62,328 nucleotides of DNA from SURF-32 sp964648365 (GTDB lineage Bacteria > Planctomycetota > Phycisphaerae > UBA1845), in contig CAZYLK010000009.1 in the NCBI GenBank assembly GCA_964648365.1, positions 1 to 62,328 on the forward strand, given 5' to 3'. The notes under the pieces were generated by a model. The model was given only the letters and a program-made list of their open reading frames with translations. It searched no databases and was not told the origin of the DNA. Shown piece by piece: positions 45,863-55,300 of this stretch (its first letter is position 1; the number at the start of each line of letters is the position of its first letter). The position numbers and the translations under genes were made by a program.

Positions 45863-46741
45863 CTACCACACCACGACTTCCATCTCGAGTTCCACGCCGA
45901 AAGCCTCCCGCACGCGAGCGCGAACCGCGTCCGCCACCGTAAGCACGTCGCTGGAGCGGGCGCCGGCGCGGGTGACGATGAAGTTCGCGTGAACATCGGA
46001 TACACACGCTCCGCCGCACGAGAAGCCCTTCAGGCCGGCGCCGTCGATCAACGCCCCGGCCGACTGCCCGGGCGGGTTCTTGAACACGCACCCGGCGCTT
46101 CGATCGCCGAACGGCTGTGACGTACGCTTCATCTGCCAGATGTCGTCGTGCCGACGCAGAAGCGCGGCGCCGTCACCGGGACGCAGCGTCATCTCGACTT
46201 CGACCACGATATCCTTACCGAGGTTAGCCCGGCGATATCCGAACGCAAGCGCGGTTGCATCACGAACCGCGGTTCGGCCGCCCTCGTCCACAACGGTCAC
46301 CCGCGTGATCACATCGCTGATCTGTCCGAACCGACCGCCGGCGTTCATCGCCACCGCCCCGCCCAGCGTGGCGGGGATGCCCGCCAGCGTCTCCAGGCCC
46401 GCCAGACCCTTGCGGCAACAGACGCGCGCGAGGCGCATCAGATCGACGCCGGCCCCGGCCGTCACGCGGCCACCCTCAAATGTCGCCCTGGCGAAGACGC
46501 CTGTGTTGATGTGGGCGACGACGCCCGCCACGCCCTCGTCGCGAACGAGCACGTTGGCGCCGCGGCCCAGCACCCGGAACGGCAGGTCGTTCTCAAGCGC
46601 GAACCGGCGCGCGGTGGCCAACTCCTCGACCGTGGTCGGCGTCACGAGGTAGCGCGCCGGCCCGCCCAGCCGGTACCACGTCAGCGGCGCCAGCGGAACG
46701 TCGTGCTTAAACTGCGGGGCACAGTCGCGCAACCAGACCAT
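45863..46741 (-). CDS. murB: UDP-N-acetylenolpyruvoylglucosamine reductase MurB
   Basis: 292 aa, type II MurB length. FAD-binding motifs LTWYRLGGPARYLVTPTTVE, VLGRGANVLVRDEGVAGVV, GLETLAGIPATLGGAVAMNA; active-site region SAGCVFKNPPGQSAGALIDG with the catalytic Ser in RSAGC; HANFIVTRAGARSSDVL near the end. It reduces the enolpyruvyl group to make UDP-MurNAc. The start overlaps the murC stop by 35 bases. Confidence 0.95.
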   Translation of the reverse strand: MVWLRDCAPQFKHDVPLAPLTWYRLGGPARYLVTPTTVEELATARRFALENDLPFRVLGRGANVLVRDEGVAGVVAHINTGVFARATFEGGRVTAGAGVDLMRLARVCCRKGLAGLETLAGIPATLGGAVAMNAGGRFGQISDVITRVTVVDEGGRTAVRDATALAFGYRRANLGKDIVVEVEMTLRPGDGAALLRRHDDIWQMKRTSQPFGDRSAGCVFKNPPGQSAGALIDGAGLKGFSCGGACVSDVHANFIVTRAGARSSDVLTVADAVRARVREAFGVELEMEVVVW

Positions 46742-48116
46742 TCGCTACCTTCCACACATCGCCTGCCCCAAGCGTCAGAACAAGATCGCCCTCGGCGGCG
46801 TGGCTGGCAACGTGTTCCGTCACCTCATCCAACGTCGCCATGTAGCGACCATTAACGCCGCGCTCGGTCATCCGGCGCACGAGTTCCGGCGAACCAACCG
46901 TCCGCTCCGTCGCCTCGTCGCCGCGGGCGTCGTACACATCGGGCACCAGCACTTCGTCGACGCCTCCGAAGCTCGCCGCGAACTCATCGAGAAGATACCG
47001 CGTCCGGCTGTACTGGTGCGGCTGAAACACCACCACGGTCCGGCGGTGGGTATATGCACCCTGGGCCGCCTGGATCGTGCAACGGATCTCCGTCGGGTGG
47101 TGGGCATAGTCGTCGATGATCGTAACACCGCGGCTCGATCCGCGTAAGGTCATCCGGCGTCCCACGCCGCGGAACGTACCCAGGCCCCGCACAATCGCCT
47201 CCGCCGGCACGCCGGCGCCGTCCGCCACGGCCGCGGCGGCCAGCGCATTGCCGACGTTGTGCAACCCCGGAACGACGAGTTGGACGTCAAAACGGCGGGC
47301 GCCGCCATAGTGAACGCTGAAGCCATAGCACCCGGCTATGCCAATCAGGCCCACGGCGTTCCAGTGGCCGTCGCCCGCGATCGTAAAGTGCTCGACACGA
47401 CAGCGCGCCGCCTCGGACGCGCGGCGGGCAACCAGGTCGTGTCCGTTGCACACGAGCAGGCCGTCCGGATGAAACCGCCCCGCGAACGCGGCAAAGGCAT
47501 CGACCAGCGCCCCGAACTCGGTGTAACAGTCGAGGTGGTCCGGCTCCAGGTTGAGAATGGCGCCGTAGAGCGGATCGAACTGAAGAAACGAGCGGTCGAA
47601 CTCGCACGCCTCCACGATCATGTGCGGCCCGCGGCCGAGCACGGCGCTGCCGCCGATCTGATCGCAGGCCGCGCCCACCACGTGCGTGGGATCCAACCCG
47701 GCGGTGCGGAAGACGTGCGCCACCATGGCGGTCGTCGTGCTCTTGCCGTGCGTGCCGGCGATCGCGACGCCCTGGCGCTCGCGCATCAGCAGCCCAAGCA
47801 GCTCGGCATACTTGAGGACGCGGACACCGCGACGCCGCGCCGACACCAGGTCGGGGTTTGACGCCGGAATGGCGGCGCTGACCACGACCAGATCCGTATC
47901 GGGCGGCAGGTGCGCCTCGTGCTGATCCAGATAGACGCTGATCCCGCGCGCGACCAGCGAACCGGCGCCGTCGAACGGCTGTCGGTCGGAGCCGCTGACA
48001 CGGGCGCCCAATGCCGACAGGACGACGGCGGCGCCACTCATACCGCAGCCACCAATGCCGATCATGTAGATGTTCGCGCCGAGGAAGGAGAACCTGGGCT
48101 GGGACTCGACGTTCAT
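46707..48116 (-). CDS. murC: UDP-N-acetylmuramate--L-alanine ligase MurC
   Basis: 469 aa from the ATG at 48116 (GGAGG five bases upstream; the frame is open to 48290). IYMIGIGGCGMSGAAVVLSA is the MurC dinucleotide-fold start, VAIAGTHGKSTTTAMVAHVF the ATP site, EACEFDRSFLQFDP and IDDYAHHPTEI the family marks. It adds the first stem residue, L-Ala, to UDP-MurNAc. Upstream murG ends 118 bases away. Confidence 0.96.
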   Translation of the reverse strand: MNVESQPRFSFLGANIYMIGIGGCGMSGAAVVLSALGARVSGSDRQPFDGAGSLVARGISVYLDQHEAHLPPDTDLVVVSAAIPASNPDLVSARRRGVRVLKYAELLGLLMRERQGVAIAGTHGKSTTTAMVAHVFRTAGLDPTHVVGAACDQIGGSAVLGRGPHMIVEACEFDRSFLQFDPLYGAILNLEPDHLDCYTEFGALVDAFAAFAGRFHPDGLLVCNGHDLVARRASEAARCRVEHFTIAGDGHWNAVGLIGIAGCYGFSVHYGGARRFDVQLVVPGLHNVGNALAAAAVADGAGVPAEAIVRGLGTFRGVGRRMTLRGSSRGVTIIDDYAHHPTEIRCTIQAAQGAYTHRRTVVVFQPHQYSRTRYLLDEFAASFGGVDEVLVPDVYDARGDEATERTVGSPELVRRMTERGVNGRYMATLDEVTEHVASHAAEGDLVLTLGAGDVWKVANGLVARLCPAV

Positions 48117-48234
48117 AACGCCTCCACGACCCGCGGAGCGGTCAGGCCACGACCGGGCGTCGCGCGGGGGTGCGGATCCTCGCAACGAGTCGGCCGACGG
48201 GCGCGCCGATGAGTTGGCGAGCGCAATATCACCA

Positions 48235-49422
48235 CTATCGGGCCGCGACACAGCTTTTCTCCATGCAATCAGATGCGATGCGTGCGTCACGTGAACGGAT
48301 GCGGCGCAGCAGCAGATCGGCGACCGCGTCCGCGGCGTCCGGCCGCGCCATGCCGGCCGCGGCGCGCGCCATGGCGCCGCGCCGATCTTCGCTGCCCGTC
48401 AACTCGCGTAGCGCATTCAGCAGCGCCGGTCGCGTCAACGCGGGGTCGATGCGATCCACGACGACCTGCGACGCCTGGGCCGCGGCAAACACTTCCGCGT
48501 TGGCGTATTGATGTCGATCGCGCCCGTACGGATAAGGGAGCAGGATCGAGGCGCGACCGGCAGCGGCCAGCTCTGCCAGCGTCGAAGCGCCGGCGCGGGT
48601 GACGACCAGATCCGCCGCGGCGAAGGCCGCCGCCATCTTCTCAGTGTAGGCAAAGACACGACAGGGCACGTCTGCGCGCGCGAGCGCGGTCCGAACGGCC
48701 GCTTCATCGCCCGGGCCGGCCACGTGCAGCACCTGCCAGTCCGTACAGCCCTCCCGAAGGAAGTCCGCCAGCCCGATCATCAGCCGGTTGAGCGAAGACG
48801 CGCCCTGCGATGCACCGGTGACGAGCAGCGTGCGGCGCGCCGGATCGAGGTCGAAGACCCGGCAGCCCTCGATGCGGTCCATGCAGCCGAACTCCGACCG
48901 CACCGGGCATCCCGTGACCTCGATGTTGCAGCTTCGCGGAAAGCTCGCCCGCGACGCCTCCCACTGCACGAACACTTCGGTAACCCAACGGGAGAGCAGG
49001 CGATTGGCACGCCCGGCCGCCACATCCGGATTGAACAACACGACGGGAACACCTGCACGACGGCACGCCGACACCACAGGGATGGTATGAATGCCGCCGG
49101 CAGCATACAGGATGTCGGGCGGCGATTGCCGGATAGCCGCAGCGATGTGCCGATCTTCGCGCCACAGCCGCAGCGCACCCGGGGGCCAGTCCCAGGGTCG
49201 CTTCACCGCCAGCGGACGCACGTCCACGACGCGCCGCGGCCAGCGGGATCCGACGATCTGCGCGTCGATCGCCTTGCCCGTGGTCAGGAACGTACAGGCC
49301 ACCGAGGGCGACCGCTGCTGCAGCGCATCCGCAACGCACAGCGCCGGATACAGATGACCGCCGCTGCCCCCAGCCGCGAACCAGGCCGTCAACGATCCAG
49401 CGTCAGCGCCCCGAGCGATCAT
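48235..49422 (-). CDS. murG: MurG lipid II-forming N-acetylglucosaminyltransferase
   Basis: 395 aa from the ATG at 49422, overlapping the ftsW stop as ATGA with GGAGGCGG upstream. FAAGGSGGHLYPALCVADAL is the N-terminal lipid/acceptor loop; VTGCPVRSEF, TLLVTGASQGASSLNRLM and LVVTRAGASTLAELAAAGRA are the donor-site landmarks. It converts lipid I to lipid II at the inner membrane. The frame runs to 49992, but the upstream part lies in the other frame of ftsW. Confidence 0.95.
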   Translation of the reverse strand: MIARGADAGSLTAWFAAGGSGGHLYPALCVADALQQRSPSVACTFLTTGKAIDAQIVGSRWPRRVVDVRPLAVKRPWDWPPGALRLWREDRHIAAAIRQSPPDILYAAGGIHTIPVVSACRRAGVPVVLFNPDVAAGRANRLLSRWVTEVFVQWEASRASFPRSCNIEVTGCPVRSEFGCMDRIEGCRVFDLDPARRTLLVTGASQGASSLNRLMIGLADFLREGCTDWQVLHVAGPGDEAAVRTALARADVPCRVFAYTEKMAAAFAAADLVVTRAGASTLAELAAAGRASILLPYPYGRDRHQYANAEVFAAAQASQVVVDRIDPALTRPALLNALRELTGSEDRRGAMARAAAGMARPDAADAVADLLLRRIRSRDARIASDCMEKSCVAAR

Positions 49423-50594
49423 GCGACGTCCGCCTCCCCGACTTGGGAGCGTCGCGCTACCGCCACGAGCAGCCCGCAGGCCGCGCAGAACACGACCATG
49501 CCCGAGCCGCCGGCCGAGATGAAGGGAAGTGAGATGCCCTTCGTCGGCGCGCAGACCGTCACCACGGCCAGGTTCATCGCCGCCTGCAAGACGATTGTCA
49601 TCGTCAGCCCGAACGTCAGCAACCGCTCGAACGGCGATCGCGCGTGCAGCATCACGAACAGACCCGCGATCGCCAGCGCCGCGAACAGCGCGATGACGAT
49701 CACCCCGCCGAAGACGCCCGTCTCTTCGCAGATGACGGAAAAGATGAAGTCCGTCCGCGCCTCGGGCAGATACCCATACTTCTGAATCCCCGCGCCCAGC
49801 CCGCGCCCGAACCACCCGCCGGACGAGATCGTCGCCAGCGATTGAATGGAGTGATACCCGAGACCCTGCGGGTCCGCCCACGGATCCCAGAACGCCGTCA
49901 GTCGGTTGATCCGGTAGGTCTCGCGGAACAGCAGCACCGCGAACCCGCCCGCGCCCAGCACCGCCGAGCCCGTCAGGTGGACAAGACTGCAACCGCCCAC
50001 CAGCAGCATCAAACCGCAGACCGCCGCAATGAGCGCGGCCGTGCCGAAATCCTCAACGCCGACCAGCGCCACGAACCCGCCAATCAGCACCGCCGCCGGG
50101 CCGAACACGCCCGTCAGCGATCGCCGCAGCGACTCCCGCGTCGAGAGCCACATCGCCAGCCAGAAGACCAGCGCAAGTTTGACGATCTCCGACGGCTGAA
50201 TCCCCAGATCGACCCCGGCGACCGACAACCGCAACCACCGTCGCGAACCCCCGGCGGCCGTGCTCATCCCGGGAATCAGCACCAGCGCCGAAAGCGCCGC
50301 GGCCAGCGCCAGCCCCAGCCACGCCGCCCATCGCACCCGCCGCGGGTCTCCCAGAAGCCACACCCCCGGTCCGTATCCGACGGCAAACATCGCAGCCAGC
50401 CCGAGAACGGCAAAGATGGCCTGCCGCCCGAAGGCCGTTTGCCACACCGTCGCGCTCAGCAGCGATCGGTCCAGCGAGGCATTGGTCGTCGCCACGGCGA
50501 CCAGCCCCACGCACATCAACGCCGCCACGACAAGAGCGACCAGTTGACCCCGAGTGGCGGGTGCGATCGCAGAACTGTCTGACATGACCGTCAT
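49419..50594 (-). CDS. ftsW: FtsW/RodA-type peptidoglycan glycosyltransferase
   Basis: 391 aa from the ATG at 50594; an ATG at 50585 is the alternative. About ten membrane segments. GGSRRWLRLSVAGVDLGIQP and PSEIVKLALVFWLAMWL, then EARTDFIFSVICEETGVFG and GISLPFISAGGSGMVVF are SEDS-family marks, including the catalytic Asp region. It polymerises lipid II with the class B penicillin-binding protein encoded upstream. It follows mraY directly; murD, usually found between them, is missing. Confidence 0.95.
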   Translation of the reverse strand: MTVMSDSSAIAPATRGQLVALVVAALMCVGLVAVATTNASLDRSLLSATVWQTAFGRQAIFAVLGLAAMFAVGYGPGVWLLGDPRRVRWAAWLGLALAAALSALVLIPGMSTAAGGSRRWLRLSVAGVDLGIQPSEIVKLALVFWLAMWLSTRESLRRSLTGVFGPAAVLIGGFVALVGVEDFGTAALIAAVCGLMLLVGGCSLVHLTGSAVLGAGGFAVLLFRETYRINRLTAFWDPWADPQGLGYHSIQSLATISSGGWFGRGLGAGIQKYGYLPEARTDFIFSVICEETGVFGGVIVIALFAALAIAGLFVMLHARSPFERLLTFGLTMTIVLQAAMNLAVVTVCAPTKGISLPFISAGGSGMVVFCAACGLLVAVARRSQVGEADVA

Positions 50595-50620
50595 CCTTGA
50601 CCTGTTCGCGCCGGCCGCTG

Positions 50621-51754
50621 TCACCGCAATTTGAGCGTCGCCAGCGCCAGAGCGGCGCACATCGCGGCAACCAGCCAGAAGCGTACCACCGTTTGCGCTT
50701 CGCTCCAACCGCCCAGATGAAAGTGGTGGTGGATCGGCGCGCATCGGAACACGCGCTTTCCGCCAGTACGCTTGAAGTAGCCCACCTGGATAATCACCGA
50801 CAGCGCCTCCACCACGAAGACGCCGCCCGCAATCAGCAGCAGCAATTCCTGCCGCGTCACGATGGCCACATAGCCGATCAGCCCGCCGAGCGGCAGCGAC
50901 CCGGTATCGCCCATGAACACCGCCGCCGGATGCGTGTTATGCCACAGAAACCCCAGCGTCGAGCCGCACACGCAGCCGCACATGACGGCCAGTTCGCCGG
51001 TCTGCGGCACATAGGGAACCAGCAGTTTCGCCGCCAGCGCCTGCGTTCCCGCTACGTAAGCGATCACCACGAACACCACGGAACACAGCGCCACGCAGCC
51101 CGACGCCAGCCCGTCCATCCCGTCCGTCAGGTTGACGGCGTTGGACGTGCCGGTCATCACCAGCACCGTCACCAGCATGAACGCCGTCGCACCCAACTGA
51201 AAGCCCGGCTTGTAGAAGGGAACCGCCAGGATGCTGTAGGCCGGAACCTCGTTCCGGATCGGCGCCACCGCGTAGTTTTCCGCGCCGTAGTCGAAGACAA
51301 ACCAACCGATCACCACGCCCAGCCCCACCTGAAACAGCAGCTTCTCGTACGACTTCAACCCGTCCCGCCCGCCGTGACGGCGCTTGGCCGTCAGCTTCAG
51401 CCAGTCGTCCACCGCACCCACCACGCCCAGCCAGAGCAGGCACAGCAGGCCCATCAGCACATAAAAGTTCGCCGGATCGGCCAGCAGCAGCGTGGATACC
51501 GCGATGGCCCCGATCATCATGACGCCGCCCATCGTGGGCACGTCGCTCTTGGAGCGCATCAGTGCGTTGAGCGCATCGTGGTCAAACTCCGGCCGGTCGC
51601 CCACCTTCCATCGCGTCAGCAGCCGCGTGACGGACGGACCGATCAGCAGCACCATCAGAAAACACAGCAACGCTCCCACGCCGGCGCGGAAGAGCGCGTT
51701 CTCGTAGGCGTAGTGTCGCCCGCCGGTCAGGACGTGGAAAAGATGATAAAGCAC
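50621..51754 (-). CDS. mraY: phospho-N-acetylmuramoyl-pentapeptide transferase MraY
   Basis: 377 aa from a GTG at 51754 with GAGGGA upstream; the N-terminus MLYHLFHVLTG-like reading (VLYHLFHVLTG) fits the family, and the longer frame to 52042 does not. Catalytic DD motif VGAVDDWLKLTAKRRHGG, NLTDGMDGLASG, FMGDTGSLPLGG and the PIHHHFHLGGWSE loop are all intact. It makes lipid I by moving phospho-MurNAc-pentapeptide to undecaprenyl phosphate. Confidence 0.96.
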   Translation of the reverse strand: MLYHLFHVLTGGRHYAYENALFRAGVGALLCFLMVLLIGPSVTRLLTRWKVGDRPEFDHDALNALMRSKSDVPTMGGVMMIGAIAVSTLLLADPANFYVLMGLLCLLWLGVVGAVDDWLKLTAKRRHGGRDGLKSYEKLLFQVGLGVVIGWFVFDYGAENYAVAPIRNEVPAYSILAVPFYKPGFQLGATAFMLVTVLVMTGTSNAVNLTDGMDGLASGCVALCSVVFVVIAYVAGTQALAAKLLVPYVPQTGELAVMCGCVCGSTLGFLWHNTHPAAVFMGDTGSLPLGGLIGYVAIVTRQELLLLIAGGVFVVEALSVIIQVGYFKRTGGKRVFRCAPIHHHFHLGGWSEAQTVVRFWLVAAMCAALALATLKLR

Positions 51755-51842
51755 GCCGCATCCCTCATCGACATACCGCGTGCCAACGCTCGACCCCCGG
51801 CCAGGTGCCGTAGCGAATCGCGCGACGCGACGCCCGCGCTCG

Positions 51843-53522
51843 TCACATCCCGACGCCGTCACCCTCCGCCGTGCCGGTAAGCTGGTGCGGAGCGTCGCCG
51901 TCATCGGCCCAGGGTCTTTCGTCGAACCGGGCATCCTGACCGTCGCCCGCCGCACCGCCGGATCCGAGCACGGCGGATACCACCGTCTCCAGCCGCATCG
52001 CCCGCGAGCCTTTAATGAGTATGGCATCTCCCCGGGCCGCAAGCTGCAACAGGTGCCGGGCGGCGGCGTCGCTGGTGTCGAACGACTTCACCCGCGTCAC
52101 ACCCGCCCGGCCCGCCGCCGACGCCGCGACGCCGGCCAACCGGCCCACCGACAGCAGCACGTCGACGCCGCGCTTCGCCGCGTAGGCGCCGATCTCCGTG
52201 TGATACGCTTCAGCCGCAGCGCCAAGTTCGAGCATGTCGCCCATGACGAACACGCGCCGGCAGCCGCGGGCGATGGCGAGCACGTCCAGCGCGGCCCTCA
52301 TACTGGACGGATTGGCGTTGTAGCAATCGTCGATCAGGAGCAGGCCGTACCGCCGCGTGACCGACATGCGATGTTCAGCCGCCTGGAACGTCCTCAACCG
52401 CTCAACGATCGCATCCGCCGAAAGACCCATCCGAAGCCCGACGGCGTACACCATGCCGGCCAGATTGGCGAAGTGTACGCCGGGCAGGTTCAACCGCGCA
52501 AACACGCAGTCATCGAACAGGATGTCCGTCCCGGTCTCGTCTGCGTCGATGACGCCCACCCGCACGTCGTCGCAGCCGCCGCTGCCGACCCCGCACATCA
52601 ACCGCGGCGCCTCCGTGTGGCACCGGTTTTCAACCGGTGTCTGGGTCTGACTGTGGCACCGGTTTTCAACCGGTGAAGCCGCCTTAGCCTCAACACCACT
52701 GCCCGCATCACCTCCGACATCGACGCCCGCACCCACCCTCGCCCCGCCGGCCGGCTCATAGTCACTCGGGACCTCACCACGAAGCTCGACGGATTCCGAC
52801 GGAACCACCGCAAAGCGGCCCTGACGGGGACAGCCATCCCTTTCCGCCCCGCCAGAGCCGACAAAACGCAGAATCGACCCCTTCTCCCGCGCAATGTCGC
52901 TGATCGAACCCAGCCCGCCGACGTGCGCGTGCCCGATCGACGTAATGACGGCGATGTCCGGCGCCGCCAGTGCCGCCAGCGCCGCGATCTCGCCCGGCGC
53001 GTTGGTTCCGATCTCGACCACCACGTATTCATCGCCCGCGGAGACGCCCAGCAGCGTGAGCGGCACGCCCAGGGCATTGTTGAAGCTCGCGGCAGCGGCC
53101 GACCCGCGACGCTCGCCGGCCAGCACGTGATGGATCATGTTCTTGGTCGTGGTTTTACCGTTGCTGCCGGTCACGGCGATTACGACCGTGCTCCGCGACA
53201 TGACGCAGCGGCGATGATGCGATGCGAGTCGGCCGAGTGCCTGCAACGGGCAGTCCACGGCGATGCACCGCGCGTGCGTCACCGGGCTTTGCGAAGCGAG
53301 CCACTCCCGCGATACCAGACACGCCGACGCGCCCCGCGCCAGCGCCCCCGCGACGTAACGGTGACCGTCGTCCCGCTCGCCTCGAATCGCGACGAACAGA
53401 TCGCCCGCTCCGCAGGTTCGAGAATCCGTTGAGATTGACCGAATCATCCATCCACCGGCCGACGGCCCGGCCCACGCCCCCCCCGCGGCCGCCGCAACCT
53501 CGTCGATGGACATCGGGATCAT
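51843..53522 (-). CDS. murF: MurF D-Ala-D-Ala ligase with repeat-bearing insert
   Basis: 559 aa from the ATG at 53522 (GGAG nine bases upstream), about 100 longer than typical MurF. ATP site VIAVTGSNGKTTTKNMIHHV, then EIGTNAPGEIAALAALAAPD and ITSIGHAHVGGLGSISDIAREKG (shortened here: HAHVGGLGSISDIARE), LLIDDCYNANPSSMRAALDV and VFVMGDMLELG identify it. Between the Mur ATPase core strands, about residues 215-280 of this protein, lies a Gly/Val/Ala-rich insert that includes two translated copies of the genome's CACCGGTT palindrome (each reads TPVENRCH or SPVENRCH). The frame is open throughout. It adds D-Ala-D-Ala to the tripeptide. Confidence 0.93.
   Translation of the reverse strand: MIPMSIDEVAAAAGGAWAGPSAGGWMIRSISTDSRTCGAGDLFVAIRGERDDGHRYVAGALARGASACLVSREWLASQSPVTHARCIAVDCPLQALGRLASHHRRCVMSRSTVVIAVTGSNGKTTTKNMIHHVLAGERRGSAAAASFNNALGVPLTLLGVSAGDEYVVVEIGTNAPGEIAALAALAAPDIAVITSIGHAHVGGLGSISDIAREKGSILRFVGSGGAERDGCPRQGRFAVVPSESVELRGEVPSDYEPAGGARVGAGVDVGGDAGSGVEAKAASPVENRCHSQTQTPVENRCHTEAPRLMCGVGSGGCDDVRVGVIDADETGTDILFDDCVFARLNLPGVHFANLAGMVYAVGLRMGLSADAIVERLRTFQAAEHRMSVTRRYGLLLIDDCYNANPSSMRAALDVLAIARGCRRVFVMGDMLELGAAAEAYHTEIGAYAAKRGVDVLLSVGRLAGVAASAAGRAGVTRVKSFDTSDAAARHLLQLAARGDAILIKGSRAMRLETVVSAVLGSGGAAGDGQDARFDERPWADDGDAPHQLTGTAEGDGVGM
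52617..52675. repeat. two CACCGGTT palindromes inside murF
   Basis: 52617-52639 and 52653-52675, each GTGGCACCGGTTTTCAACCGGTG on this strand (the first 20 bases are the core), spaced 36 bases start to start, a multiple of three. The same element is intergenic at 13251-13303 and 18106-18190. Confidence 0.95.
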
Positions 53523-53545
53523 GTTCGCCAACTCCGGCCCCGGCC

Positions 53546-55111
53546 TTAGGCCGTAATACACGTCGCCGACCCAGGCGCCGGCACCCGCAATCCCAGTCCC
53601 AGTGCGTCTCGCGCTTGACGACGGTCGTCGAAGTCGCGCCGCTGCGTGCCGATGATCTGGTAATCCTCGTGCCCCTTGCCGGCCAGCAGTATCACGTCAC
53701 CCTCGCGTGCCTCGGCAATCGCCAGCGCGATCGCCCGGGCGCGGTCCGGCTCCACCAGGATGCGACACGCGCCGTCCGCCCGGACGCCCGTCATGATGTC
53801 GGAGATGATTCGCAGCGGATCCTCCGTGCGCGGGTTGTCGCTGGTGACCACGGCGACATCCGCGCCGGCACAGACGGCACGCGCCATACGCGGGCGCTTG
53901 GTCCGGTCGCGATCGCCGCCGCACCCGAACAGGCAGATCAGCCGCCCGCGCGTCAGCGGTCGCAGAACGGACAGCACGTTTTTGAGAGCGGCGTCCGTAT
54001 GCGCGTAGTCCACGTAGACGTGGAATGGATGATCATTCGCGGAGACGCGCTCCAGCCGGCCCGGAACGCCGGCCAGACCCGTGACGCCGGAGCGGATCGC
54101 GTGGACGCCGATGCCCAACGCATCAGCGGTCGTCGCAGCCGCGAGAACGTTGGCCACGTTGTGAAGGCCGATCAGCGATGTTGTCACTTCGAGCGGCGCG
54201 GCCAGGCCGCGAACGTGAAGCGTCATGTGGGTCGCCGACGATGCCACGACCTCCGCCGATACGTCCGCGCCCGAATGCCCGCCGAACGTACGCACGCGGG
54301 CCCCGCGGCCGCGCGCGGCCTCGCCCATGCGCGGTCCGACGGGATCATCCGCGTTGATGATGGCGACAGAGCCGGCCGGCAGTTCGTTGAACAGACGCCG
54401 CTTCGCCGCTTCGTACACCTCCATCGAGCCGTGATAGTCGAGATGATCACCCGATAGATTCGTGAACACGGCCGCCGAATAGGCCAGACCCGCGACGCGC
54501 TGCTGCTCCAGGGCGTGCGACGATACCTCCATGATGGCCGCCGTGGCGCCGGCGTCTCTCGCCTGCCGCAGCCGCTGGCAGACTTCCAGACTGCCGGGCG
54601 TTGTCAGCGCCGCGGGCGTGGTAGAAGCGATCATGTCGTACTCGACGGTGCCGAACATGGCCGGCGCCTCGCCGCTGGCGCGCAGGATTGCGCGCAGCAG
54701 ATAGCTCACCGTCGTCTTTCCGTTCGTGCCGGTCACGCCGATGAGGCGGAAGCCGGCCGCCTGCTCATCGGGCAACCCGTAGTAAGCCGCCGCCAGCCGC
54801 GCCAGCGCGAGCCGGGCATCCGGCACGCGCAGTCCGACCACGCCTTCAGGAAGCCCGACCACCGGGGCTTCCGCCACGACGAGGCTGGCGCCCGCAGCCA
54901 CGGCCGCGGCGATAAACGCGTGCCCGTCAGACTTCACGCCTCTGACGGCGACAAAGCACGAGCCTGCCCGAACGGCGCGCGAGTCATCCTCGATGGACGT
55001 AACCTCAAGGGAATGTTGACTTAATGGCAGATCAGCGTGAACGCCGGCCAGCGCGAGAAGGCGGGAGAGCGCCAGGGGCGCCGCGCACCGATTGAGTGGG
55101 GGAGTCTTCAT
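53546..55111 (-). CDS. murE: UDP-MurNAc-tripeptide synthetase MurE
   Basis: 521 aa from the ATG at 55111 (GGAGA five bases upstream; TTG at 55123 rejected). ATP site LIGVTGTNGKTTVSYLLRAI, IMEVSSHALEQQRVAGLAY, FTNLSGDHLDYHGSMEVYE. The substrate-selecting motif is VTSDNPRTEDPLRII: DNPR is the signature of enzymes that add meso-diaminopimelate, so the peptidoglycan is predicted to be DAP-type. Near the C-terminus LAGKGHEDYQIIG is conserved. A 189-base AT-richer gap separates it from ftsI. Confidence 0.96.
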   Translation of the reverse strand: MKTPPLNRCAAPLALSRLLALAGVHADLPLSQHSLEVTSIEDDSRAVRAGSCFVAVRGVKSDGHAFIAAAVAAGASLVVAEAPVVGLPEGVVGLRVPDARLALARLAAAYYGLPDEQAAGFRLIGVTGTNGKTTVSYLLRAILRASGEAPAMFGTVEYDMIASTTPAALTTPGSLEVCQRLRQARDAGATAAIMEVSSHALEQQRVAGLAYSAAVFTNLSGDHLDYHGSMEVYEAAKRRLFNELPAGSVAIINADDPVGPRMGEAARGRGARVRTFGGHSGADVSAEVVASSATHMTLHVRGLAAPLEVTTSLIGLHNVANVLAAATTADALGIGVHAIRSGVTGLAGVPGRLERVSANDHPFHVYVDYAHTDAALKNVLSVLRPLTRGRLICLFGCGGDRDRTKRPRMARAVCAGADVAVVTSDNPRTEDPLRIISDIMTGVRADGACRILVEPDRARAIALAIAEAREGDVILLAGKGHEDYQIIGTQRRDFDDRRQARDALGLGLRVPAPGSATCITA

Positions 55112-55300
55112 CGGTCTCCGCAATTGTAACAGAAGTGTTAAGTTCTTCCTACGAAAAAGTTAGATTCAGCCTGCAACGGCGCGCCTGTCAGAGCGGCGTC
55201 GCGACGAGTGCGGACGGAAGGGGATAACGCAACAAAGATTTCACAGGAAGCGACTGAGACACAACCTCCTGCTGAACACAAAGTTATATCGAATTGCTTA

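Noticed and set aside
55112..55300. Extended -10 promoter (TGTTACAAT) just before murE
   Set aside because: It would start transcription at or after the ribosome site, and there is no -35 box; too weak to list.
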